DNA of 5,203 nucleotides, from NCBI GenBank assembly GCA_020201415.1, contig JAIVGW010000303.1, positions 1 to 5,203 on the forward strand, written 5' to 3'. The notes beneath the pieces were generated by a model, which was given only the letters and a program-made list of their open reading frames with translations, was not told the origin of the DNA and did no database searches. Source of the DNA: Lentisphaerota bacterium (GTDB taxonomy: Bacteria > Verrucomicrobiota > Kiritimatiellia > JAAZAB01). The position numbers and the translations under genes were made by a program. Below, in pieces: positions 1 to 5,203 of the stretch; positions within the stretch are counted from its first letter, which is position 1; every line of letters starts with the position of its first letter.

Positions 1-1
1 A

Positions 2-1303
2 ACCCAACTAGCGCAAGCTGAGGCGGCGATCGACACCCCCACTACGGGATTCGGCGTATTGTTCATAAAGCGGATTGTTGCGCGAAGGGACGGTCTGCTC
101 AATCGGCTTGCGGATTCCGCAGCCGACATCAAGACGGTATGGCGCATGACGGATAACCTGGCCGAAGCCACAAGCGCTTTCCGGGCCGTGGACGACTTCC
201 CCGAAGTCGTACCAGCCGAATTCCATGGCGCCCCGCCCCTGTACGCGGAAAAGACCGCGGCCGACTGGATGCGTGGAATGCGGGTCAATCTCGCCGTCGA
301 TGACGACGATTTAACGCTGGCTCCCGGGACGACGCTATGTTTTGAAGAAGATACCGCACGGGTGGATTGTCCGGTTGACGATGCGCTCAAACCTTCGACG
401 TTTACGGTCGAAGCCTGGGTTAAGATTCAGGATCCCGACCGCCGCTGGACCCCCATCGTGCGCATCGGAAGCGAGCCGGCGGAGCAGCCGCCACGCGACG
501 GTTGGACCAACATTGCCTGGAGCCTCTGGATCAATGGGCTCAGCCCGCAGGCCATGGTCCGTATAGATGATGACAAGACTCTGGCACGTACACGGCTGGG
601 ACCCTCACTGGATCTAAACCGCTGGCATCATCTTGCCGTCAGTTTCGACGGTGAGTTAGTGAAGCTTTTCATCGACGGCGAGCTTGCAAGGCAGGTAGAG
701 CGTACCGGCGCAATCGACTATACCTGGTCGGAAGCGCTTTTAATAGGCGGCTGCCCGAATCAACGGGGTGCTGCCTATAACAATTTTCAGGGCCGTATCC
801 GCGATGTGCGACTATGGGATCATGCCCGTAACGCAACAGACATCCGTAAAGATCGTCACCGGCAATTTGCCGGCAGCGGATCCGGACTCATCGGCCACTG
901 GATTGCCGGCCCAGATGCCGGCGCGGATGAGACGGTGTTTGACCTGACCGACGGTGGTAATCATGGCCGCCGGATAGGCACCCGCTGGTTGCCGGTAGCG
1001 GGTTACCGGATAATGGGGCCAATCCATTTCCCCGACACAGCCCAGGCGACAGACAGTTTCCGGGTCGCGTGGCAGGCAACGTTAAAAGGCGGAGCTTCGC
1101 TCGATATTTTTACGGGCATCAGCAATAGTCCGCATGTCCTGCCGGATACTTGGCACGCGGCCGTCAACGATACGCCAACACCGCTGCCGGATGCCATGCT
1201 TCAAGCTCCGACCGAACGTTACGGTTGGATCAAGCAGACCATGACGTGTGACGACCCGGATGCAAACATTCGGTTGCATACCCTGACATTTACACTCGAT
1301 TGA
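2..1303 (+). CDS. LamG (concanavalin A-like) domain protein, 5'-truncated by window edge
   Basis: The reading frame is open from base 2 to the TGA at 1301-1303, so 433 residues are visible and the true start lies upstream; the internal TTG at 59 has no reason to be the start. Numbering from base 2, residues about 110-332 form a Laminin_G_3-like jelly roll: FTVEAWVK (134-141), the hallmark RWHHLAVSFDG (from 207), LFIDGELARQ, a GRIRDVRLWDHAR strand, then GLIGHWI (295-301) and a FDLTDGGNHG closing strand. Such domains usually bind carbohydrate or serve as adhesive modules in large secreted, surface or phage-tail-like proteins. Residues about 335-433 look like a second beta-rich module (SFRVAWQATL, YGWIKQTM, LHTLTFTLD) that I cannot name. 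The first 105 residues are unrecognised. No catalytic motif is visible. A hydrolase gene follows directly. Domain call is solid; the biological role is unknown. Confidence 0.8.
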   Translation, partial: TQLAQAEAAIDTPTTGFGVLFIKRIVARRDGLLNRLADSAADIKTVWRMTDNLAEATSAFRAVDDFPEVVPAEFHGAPPLYAEKTAADWMRGMRVNLAVDDDDLTLAPGTTLCFEEDTARVDCPVDDALKPSTFTVEAWVKIQDPDRRWTPIVRIGSEPAEQPPRDGWTNIAWSLWINGLSPQAMVRIDDDKTLARTRLGPSLDLNRWHHLAVSFDGELVKLFIDGELARQVERTGAIDYTWSEALLIGGCPNQRGAAYNNFQGRIRDVRLWDHARNATDIRKDRHRQFAGSGSGLIGHWIAGPDAGADETVFDLTDGGNHGRRIGTRWLPVAGYRIMGPIHFPDTAQATDSFRVAWQATLKGGASLDIFTGISNSPHVLPDTWHAAVNDTPTPLPDAMLQAPTERYGWIKQTMTCDDPDANIRLHTLTFTLD

Positions 1304-1311
1304 CATGTGTA

Positions 1312-2106
1312 ATGAAAATGAACCGCAAAAATAGCCCGCACCATGCACTGGAAGATGTATTCGGGTTCACCAGCATCCATCACCCGCTGCCCGACGGTCG
1401 GGAACTGACCAGCCGCAGCCGGCCCGGCAAGGGACCGGCCCTTATCCTGATCCCCGGGACCTGGGGCGATCTGGAGAGCTGGACGCCGCTGATAACCCGT
1501 CTTCCGCCGGAGCAGCCCATCACCGTCATCGAATTGTTCTGGCAGGGCGGTCGGCCCCTGGTTGACGGGCCGCTGGACATACCGGCGCTCGCTGACGCCG
1601 TCCTGCAGGTGATCGCGGCGCTGCGGCAGGGGCCTTTCGTGCTCGGCGGCATCAGCCTCGGCGGCATGATCACGGTAGAAATTGCCGGCCGTAATCCACC
1701 CGACATGGTCGGCGCCATTCCGATGGAGGGCTGGACCCATCACACCGTCGTCGAAACGGCCTTCCACGGCCTTGTCCGCACCCCGTTGGAACCGGATCGG
1801 CAGGAAGAGCAATCGGCCGCGCGTAATCGCCGACTGGCCCATCTTTCAGCCGAACAACAACGCCTCATCAGAACCATCTGGAAACGGTGGAACGGCATGG
1901 ATGCGCTGCGGCGGGCCAAAGCGCCTATCATCCACGTCTGGGGCGATCGGGCTCAACCCCGGCCGGGGCCGGAGGCTCTGCAAATCCCCGAACGGCCGAA
2001 TATCACCATCGCCTGGATCGCCGGTTCCTCGCACCTGCTGCTCATCCAGGCGCCGGATGCCCTGGCCAGGACGGTGCGCGACTTGCTGATTCATGCCGGG
2101 GCTTGA
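1312..2106 (+). CDS. alpha/beta hydrolase family protein
   Basis: This 264-residue protein has the layout of a single-domain alpha/beta hydrolase. Numbered from the ATG at 1312, the nucleophile elbow is GISLGG with Ser115, the acid is Asp212 in VWGDRAQ, and the base is His241 in GSSHLLL, so the triad is complete. The oxyanion-loop motif is ALILIPGTWGDLESW near residues 44-58, with PGTWG in place of the common HGxxG. A variable cap-like helical segment lies around residues 150-200. There is no signal peptide or membrane segment, so it is probably cytoplasmic. The substrate cannot be told from sequence; esterase, lipase-like or thioesterase activity are all possible. The start is uncertain: an in-frame TTG at 1300 overlaps the upstream stop (TTGA), and ATGs occur at 1312 and 1318. 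No clear Shine-Dalgarno precedes any of them, suggesting coupled reinitiation after the LamG gene. Confidence 0.85.
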   Translation: MKMNRKNSPHHALEDVFGFTSIHHPLPDGRELTSRSRPGKGPALILIPGTWGDLESWTPLITRLPPEQPITVIELFWQGGRPLVDGPLDIPALADAVLQVIAALRQGPFVLGGISLGGMITVEIAGRNPPDMVGAIPMEGWTHHTVVETAFHGLVRTPLEPDRQEEQSAARNRRLAHLSAEQQRLIRTIWKRWNGMDALRRAKAPIIHVWGDRAQPRPGPEALQIPERPNITIAWIAGSSHLLLIQAPDALARTVRDLLIHAGA

Positions 2107-2149
2107 ACCGCCGGCCGCCGCTGTCCGCCTGTGGCGGCAACTAACCTAT

Positions 2150-2169
2150 CCCTTAAACGTGCTTAAGGG
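2150..2169. terminator. Small stem-loop after the hydrolase gene, possible weak terminator
   Basis: A perfect 7-bp inverted repeat, CCCTTAA and TTAAGGG, surrounds the 6-base loop ACGTGC, 43 bases after the hydrolase stop. It is well placed to end or stabilise the upstream transcript. It lacks a following T-run (the next bases are CGTAAGACAAATATTTTG), so it is not a classical intrinsic terminator. It could equally be a protein-binding dyad. Confidence 0.3.
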
Positions 2170-2231
2170 CGTAAGACAAATATTTTGATATGATGGAAGC
2201 TCGTGCACAACCCCACGGGCGCGTTCATCTT

Positions 2232-2307
2232 CGGCTCACCGAGACGGTTCGCCCTACCCGTTGCGGCAGCAATCCGGGCAGGTAGGGCGAGGCGTCTCGC
2301 CGAGCCG
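2232..2307. repeat. Inverted pair of GTAG-headed REP elements (REPIN-like doublet)
   Basis: Two 27-base arms (2232-2258 and 2281-2307) are inverted copies matching at 23 of 27 positions, separated by 22 bases. Each arm, read outward from the centre, starts with GTAG (2282-2285 on +; complement of 2254-2257 on -) and then forms its own hairpin. On the right arm this is GGC, GA, GGCG, loop TCT, CGCC, GA, GCC; the left arm on the minus strand has ACCG and CGGT in the inner stem instead. The four mismatches between arms are therefore two compensatory pair changes. The spacer itself can fold as TTGC, loop GGCA, GCAA. A GTAG head followed by an imperfect palindrome is the known signature of one class of REP sequences mobilised by RAYT (Y1 tyrosine) transposases, and inverted pairs are called REPINs or BIMEs. 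No RAYT gene is in the window. Family assignment is from pattern and memory, not from a search. Confidence 0.75.
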
Positions 2308-2308
2308 C

Positions 2309-2329
2309 TGGGGTTTTACAAAAACCTCA
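2309..2329. repeat. Short palindrome next to the REP doublet
   Basis: GGTTTT (2312-2317) and AAAACC (2321-2326) pair perfectly around the loop ACA. The stem extends outward through a G-T wobble and two more pairs (2309-2311 with 2327-2329). It begins two bases after the right REP arm and sits at the change from GC-rich to AT-rich sequence. No T-run follows on either strand, so terminator function is not supported. It may be part of the element's flank or a chance dyad. Confidence 0.4.
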
Positions 2330-2423
2330 TATATCTGTCAAAAAAATCAATATTTGAAGAAAATCTTACACGTATCAAAGAATCTGTCCGACACCCGTGC
2401 TTCAAACCTCAGCATAAAAACGC

Positions 2424-2451
2424 TTGATTGCAGGCCATTTTTATTGATAAT
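2424..2451 (+). promoter_or_regulatory. Candidate sigma70-type promoter for the HIT operon
   Basis: A -35-like TTGATT (2424-2429) and a -10-like GATAAT (2446-2451) are separated by 16 bases, in the AT-rich stretch ahead of the HIT gene. Initiation a few bases downstream would give a leader of about 60 nt. A second -10-like hexamer, TATATT (2454-2459), lies just downstream with no matching -35. A dyad CCATT (2435-2439) and AATGG (2449-2453) straddles the -10 and could be an operator, although five-base arms can arise by chance. No other promoter is visible within the three-gene operon. Confidence 0.45.
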
Positions 2452-2503
2452 GGTATATTCAAAAGGGCTTAATGGCTTTGATCTGATAAATATCCATTTT
2501 CAC

Positions 2504-2509
2504 AAAGGG
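2504..2509 (+). promoter_or_regulatory. Ribosome binding site of the HIT gene
   Basis: AAAGGG lies nine bases before the ATG at 2519 and fixes that start over the in-frame ATG at 2450, which would add 23 residues that do not belong to the HIT family. The start codon is also within an inverted repeat: ATGGCTT (2472-2478) is complementary to AAGCCAT (2514-2520). Confidence 0.6.
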
Positions 2510-2518
2510 TTCCAAGCC

Positions 2519-2956
2519 ATGGATGATTGTATTTTCTGCCGGATAGTCAAAGAGGAACTCCCCTGTACCAGAGTCTACGAAGATGACCTGGCCTTGGCCT
2601 TCATGGACATCGCGCCCGTAGTGCGAGGCCACGTCCTGGTGATCCCCAGGGAACATTACGATCCGTTGTATGCCGTGCCGGAAAGGTTGTTGCAGCATCT
2701 GATCGGCGTGGTCAGCCGGGTGGCGCGGGGGCAGATGACGGGATTGCAGGCCAACGGAGTTAACATCATGCAGGCCAACGGCGCAGTGGCGGGACAGGTG
2801 GTGCCCCACGTGCATTTCCATGTCATTCCACGCTTCCATGACGACGGCCATTCCTGGAACTGGCGCGCCGGCAAATACGACAACCCTGATGAAGCCCATG
2901 GCCTGGCCCGGAAAATTCACGAAGCCATCGTGTTCACCCAAAATACCAGCTCATGA
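2519..2956 (+). CDS. HIT family nucleotide hydrolase/transferase
   Basis: This 145-residue protein is a complete histidine triad protein of typical length. The signature HVHFHVI gives the triad His97, His99 and His101; His99 is expected to be the nucleophile that forms the nucleotidyl intermediate. The preceding NGVNIMQANG...AGQVVPH block matches the Hint/HIT phosphate-binding region, and GHVLVIPREHY (37-47) is the usual core strand. Cys4 and Cys7 (CIFC) with His46 and His97 could bind structural zinc, as in several bacterial HIT proteins. Members hydrolyse AMP-lysine or other nucleoside phosphoramidates, or dinucleoside polyphosphates, in the cytoplasm; which applies here is not decidable. 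It is first in a three-gene operon and its TGA overlaps the next ATG by four bases (ATGA, 2953-2956). Confidence 0.93.
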   Translation: MDDCIFCRIVKEELPCTRVYEDDLALAFMDIAPVVRGHVLVIPREHYDPLYAVPERLLQHLIGVVSRVARGQMTGLQANGVNIMQANGAVAGQVVPHVHFHVIPRFHDDGHSWNWRAGKYDNPDEAHGLARKIHEAIVFTQNTSS

Positions 2957-3363
2957 AAAAAGAACCAGTTTTCGACGACCTTAAACAGATCATTCAAGCG
3001 GATCCGCGCTACGCGCCGGAAGCCTACCAGTTTCTGCGCGAGGCGTTGGAATTCACCAACAAGAAGCTGGAGAATGGCAAACGCAAGCCGGCGCGCCACG
3101 TCAGCGGAGAACAGCTTCTGGAAGGCATCCGCCGGTTTGCCCTGCAGGAGTATGGCCCCATGGCCAAGACGGTCTTTAATACCTGGGGCATCTTCCGCTG
3201 CGAGGATTTCTGGTACATCATTTCCAACCTGGTCGGCAAGGGTATCCTGGGATGCGCTCCCGAGGATTCCATTCATGATTTCGAGGGTGGCTATGATTTC
3301 GACATCGCCTTCCGCCAGCCTTTCAAACCTGCCCCGTTCTCCGGCAAGGAACGCTCAACATGA
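2953..3363 (+). CDS. Minf_1886 family protein, function unknown
   Basis: This 136-residue soluble protein matches the pattern I know for the Minf_1886 family of conserved hypotheticals, found in Desulfobacterota, Verrucomicrobiota, Planctomycetota and others. Recognisable blocks are DPRY (17-20) with AYQFLREAL (24-32), RHVSGEQLLEGIR (48-60), YGPMAKTVFNTWGI (67-80), CEDF (83-86) and GGYDFDIAF (112-120). The length is typical for the family. It has no signal peptide or membrane segment. No catalytic site is established for the family; the conserved acidic and aromatic residues at the C-terminal end are notable but unexplained. It is translationally coupled on both sides: ATGA overlap with the HIT gene before it and ATGA overlap (3360-3363) with the M16 protease after it. 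Its own start has no good Shine-Dalgarno, consistent with coupling. Confidence 0.85.
   Translation: MKKEPVFDDLKQIIQADPRYAPEAYQFLREALEFTNKKLENGKRKPARHVSGEQLLEGIRRFALQEYGPMAKTVFNTWGIFRCEDFWYIISNLVGKGILGCAPEDSIHDFEGGYDFDIAFRQPFKPAPFSGKERST
3346..3351 (+). promoter_or_regulatory. Ribosome binding site of the M16 protease gene
   Basis: AAGGAA, inside the end of the Minf_1886 gene, is eight bases before the ATG at 3360. It supports that start together with the ATGA overlap. A competing site, GGGAG (3411-3415), stands seven bases before an in-frame ATG at 3423; starting there would leave a signal peptide with no positive charge, so it is less likely. Confidence 0.6.
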
Positions 3364-5203
3364 AACCCTGCGCACGCCCTTTGAACTTAATTGCGGCAGC
3401 GCGCCATCTCGGGAGTATCAGCATGCTGTTTTCCTCACTAATCCTCGCCTCCCCGGCTGACGCCATGCCGCGGGAAATTTCAGCCAGCCTGGAACAGGGG
3501 GTACGGCGTTTTACCCTGGACAACGGCATGGTCGTGATACTCAAGGAAGAGCCGGCCGTGCCGTTGGCAACAGTGCAGTTCTGGGTGGGCACGGGCTCCT
3601 CGCATGAACAGGAATATCTGGGCGCAGGCCTGTCCCACCTGATTGAGCACATGATCTTCAAGGGCACGCCCACCCGCGGCCCGGCGGAAATCACCCAGAC
3701 CATCAGCGATGTCGGCGGCATGATCAATGCCTATACCTCACTGGACCGCACGGTGTTTTATGTGGATCTGCCGGCGGAACACTGGACGGTAGGGTTCGAT
3801 GTGCTGGCCGATGCCATACAAAACGCATCCTTCCCCGAGGATGAGTGGCAGCGGGAGAAGGAAGTCATCATTCGCGAAATGGCCATGTACCGGGATAATC
3901 CCGACAGCGAGATCTCGCGCATGCTGCTGGAAACAGCGTATCGCGTTCATCCCTACCGGGTGCCGGTGATCGGGCATGAGGATATCTTCCGTAAAATCGA
4001 CCGGGATGACATCCTGCGTTTCTTCAAGCGGCACTATTCACCCGACAACATGATTTTGGTAATTGCCGGCGGCATTGACGCCGACCAGACCGAAGCGCTG
4101 GTGCGCCGGCAGTTCCAGGGTTTTGAACGGCGGGCTCGGGCGCCGATTACCCGCATTGTGGAACAAGCCAAGCTGGCGCACAACATTGATGCCTGGTCTT
4201 TCGCGCCGGCGGAACCCGGCCTGTTCGGCATCACCGCTGTATTCGATCCGGAACGCGAAGCCGAGCTGCGCCAGGCTATTAACGATGAAGTCGCCTCCTG
4301 GTCCACCAGCGCTTTCTCCGCCGTGGAAGTCGAAAAAGCAAGCCGTATGGTGCTTAACCGCACACTCAACGACCTGCAGACAGTGCACGGCCGGGCGCGC
4401 TCGCTGGCCTCGGGCGAATTTTACACCGGTTCCCCCCTTTTCCTGCAGACGTACCTGGACCGGCTGGATCAGGTCACCCCCGCCGCCTTGACCGAAGTAG
4501 CCCGGCGCTACCTGGCGCCGGAACGCCGCACCGTGGCGCTGCTGATGCCGGAAACCGCGGCCGCGGCCCGGCCTGAAATCCGGCCGGCCCCGGTGATGCC
4601 GGAGGCGCGCCGCACCCAGTTGTCAGGCGGACTTACGCTTCTGACCATGGAGGATTCCCGCCTGCCCCTGGTAAACATCGTCATGACCTTTAACGGCGGC
4701 CTGCGTTACGAGCAGGAGGACAACAACGGCATTACCAGCATGCTGGCGGACCTGCTCACCCGCGGCAGCCAGCGCCGCAATGCCGCGCAGGTGGCTGAGA
4801 TCGTCGATAACCGGGGCGCCTCGTTCACCTCCTTTGCCGGACAGAACAGTTTCGGGCTGCGCATTCATTGTCTCAAGGATGATGCCGCCGCCATGATGGA
4901 ACTGCTGTCGGACAGCTTGATCAACCCGGGACTGGCCGCCGGTGAAGTTGAAAAGCGCCGCGCCATCCAACTGGCACAGATTGCCCAGCAATATGAATCC
5001 CCGCTGTTTCTGGCCCAGGAAAACCTGCGCCAGATGCTGTTCCCGGACCACCCCTATCGTTTTATTCCAGACGGGCGCCCCGCGGCCGTGGAAAAAATCA
5101 CAAAGGCCGACCTGGCGCAATGGCACCGGCTGCTGGTGGTCTCGGGCAATGCCGTGCTGGCCGTCTTCGGCGACATCACCCACGACCAGGCGCTCTCCCT
5201 GAC
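3360..5203 (+). CDS. Exported M16 family zinc metalloprotease, 3'-truncated by window edge
   Basis: The frame starts at ATG 3360 and stays open for 614 codons to the window end. Residues 1-35 look like a Sec signal peptide: Arg6 and Arg15, a hydrophobic stretch about 17-30, and likely cleavage after SPADA, so the enzyme should be periplasmic. The first M16 repeat has the inverted zinc motif HLIEH (His93, Glu96, His97) and Glu173 in IIREM, 75 residues after His97, with Glu166 seven before it, as in pitrilysin. The partner repeat begins near 218 (FFKRHYSPDNMILVIAGGI) but seems to lack an internal stretch at about residue 265. After a Pro/Ala-rich linker (about 400-418) a third repeat starts at 421; its counterpart of HLIEH is SMLAD (460-464), so it is catalytically dead, as is normal for the C-terminal half. 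The family degrades peptides. It is last of the three visible coupled genes. Confidence 0.9.
   Translation, partial: MKPCARPLNLIAAARHLGSISMLFSSLILASPADAMPREISASLEQGVRRFTLDNGMVVILKEEPAVPLATVQFWVGTGSSHEQEYLGAGLSHLIEHMIFKGTPTRGPAEITQTISDVGGMINAYTSLDRTVFYVDLPAEHWTVGFDVLADAIQNASFPEDEWQREKEVIIREMAMYRDNPDSEISRMLLETAYRVHPYRVPVIGHEDIFRKIDRDDILRFFKRHYSPDNMILVIAGGIDADQTEALVRRQFQGFERRARAPITRIVEQAKLAHNIDAWSFAPAEPGLFGITAVFDPEREAELRQAINDEVASWSTSAFSAVEVEKASRMVLNRTLNDLQTVHGRARSLASGEFYTGSPLFLQTYLDRLDQVTPAALTEVARRYLAPERRTVALLMPETAAAARPEIRPAPVMPEARRTQLSGGLTLLTMEDSRLPLVNIVMTFNGGLRYEQEDNNGITSMLADLLTRGSQRRNAAQVAEIVDNRGASFTSFAGQNSFGLRIHCLKDDAAAMMELLSDSLINPGLAAGEVEKRRAIQLAQIAQQYESPLFLAQENLRQMLFPDHPYRFIPDGRPAAVEKITKADLAQWHRLLVVSGNAVLAVFGDITHDQALSL

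Larger units (their letters stand above)
2107..2518. other. Intergenic region with palindromes and AT-rich leader
   Basis: This is the only long non-coding stretch in the window. The first 200 bases are GC-rich and packed with inverted repeats (2150-2169, 2232-2307, 2309-2329). From about 2311 to 2510 the sequence becomes distinctly AT-rich, unlike the genes on either side, and contains the probable promoter of the HIT operon. A 74-codon frame with a GTG start (2203-2427) crosses both REP arms and has no ribosome binding site or recognisable protein pattern, so I do not call it a gene. No tRNA or transposase is visible. Confidence 0.8.

Noticed and set aside
859..873. Perfect 15-base palindrome CCGGCAA-T-TTGCCGG inside the LamG gene.
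   Set aside because: It is within a conserved-looking coding stretch, has no partner copies in the window and no flanking signals; probably chance in GC-rich DNA.
1219..1842. Long minus-strand frame of 207 codons opposite the LamG and hydrolase genes.
   Set aside because: It spans the junction of two well-supported + strand genes and has no family-like motifs; it is a shadow caused by GC-rich codon use.
2241..2262. GGTTCGCCCTACC resembles a tRNA T-arm.
   Set aside because: No acceptor, D-arm or anticodon arm can be placed around it, and the bases are fully explained by the left REP arm.
2203..2427. A 74-codon GTG-initiated frame on the + strand in the intergenic region.
   Set aside because: It is translated straight through both REP arms, has no ribosome binding site and no recognisable protein pattern, and its composition changes midway with the DNA composition.
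4497..4511. GTAGC-CCGGC-GCTAC palindrome inside the M16 gene, considered as another GTAG-type REP.
   Set aside because: It lacks the REP arrangement (no GTAG followed by a separate hairpin), and it encodes an ordinary M16 segment (VARRYL).
4551..4606. Very GC-rich stretch with repeated GGCC/CCGG motifs in the M16 gene.
   Set aside because: It encodes the Ala/Pro-rich interdomain linker and needs no further explanation.
4623..5183. Minus-strand frame of 186 codons opposite the M16 gene.
   Set aside because: The + strand frame has clear M16 repeat sequence throughout; this frame is its antisense shadow.

Overview
The window is GC-rich coding DNA (by eye near 58-60% GC in the genes) with one AT-rich intergenic island. 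All supported genes lie on the + strand. The lipoprotein-free secretory leader on the M16 protease points to a Gram-negative bacterium. The combination of a HIT protein, a Minf_1886-family protein and a two-repeat M16 protease, together with REP-type palindromes, would fit Desulfobacterota or a related proteobacterial lineage, but this placement is an inference and not firm.

Region 1 (1-2106): the 3' end of a large gene whose start lies outside the window. It encodes a LamG-type (concanavalin A-like) jelly-roll domain followed by a C-terminal beta-rich module. A cytoplasmic-looking alpha/beta hydrolase with an intact Ser-Asp-His triad follows 8 bases downstream, so the two are probably cotranscribed.

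Region 2 (2107-2518): a 412-base intergenic stretch without a credible gene. It holds a small stem-loop just after the hydrolase, a striking 76-base palindrome that reads as two inverted GTAG-headed REP elements around a 22-base spacer (a REPIN-like doublet), a further short palindrome, and then an AT-rich leader with a plausible sigma70-type promoter in front of the HIT gene.

Region 3 (2519-5203): a tightly packed operon. HIT hydrolase, Minf_1886-family protein and exported M16 zinc protease are joined by two successive ATGA stop/start overlaps. The M16 frame is open to the right edge of the window (614 codons visible). Its first catalytic repeat keeps HLIEH and the distal Glu, but appears to have lost an internal stretch of the adjoining repeat by an in-frame deletion near position 4150.

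The two observations most worth following are the REP doublet, whose only differences between arms are two compensatory base-pair changes, and the apparent in-frame deletion in the M16 protease. No CRISPR array, transposase, tRNA or rRNA was found.
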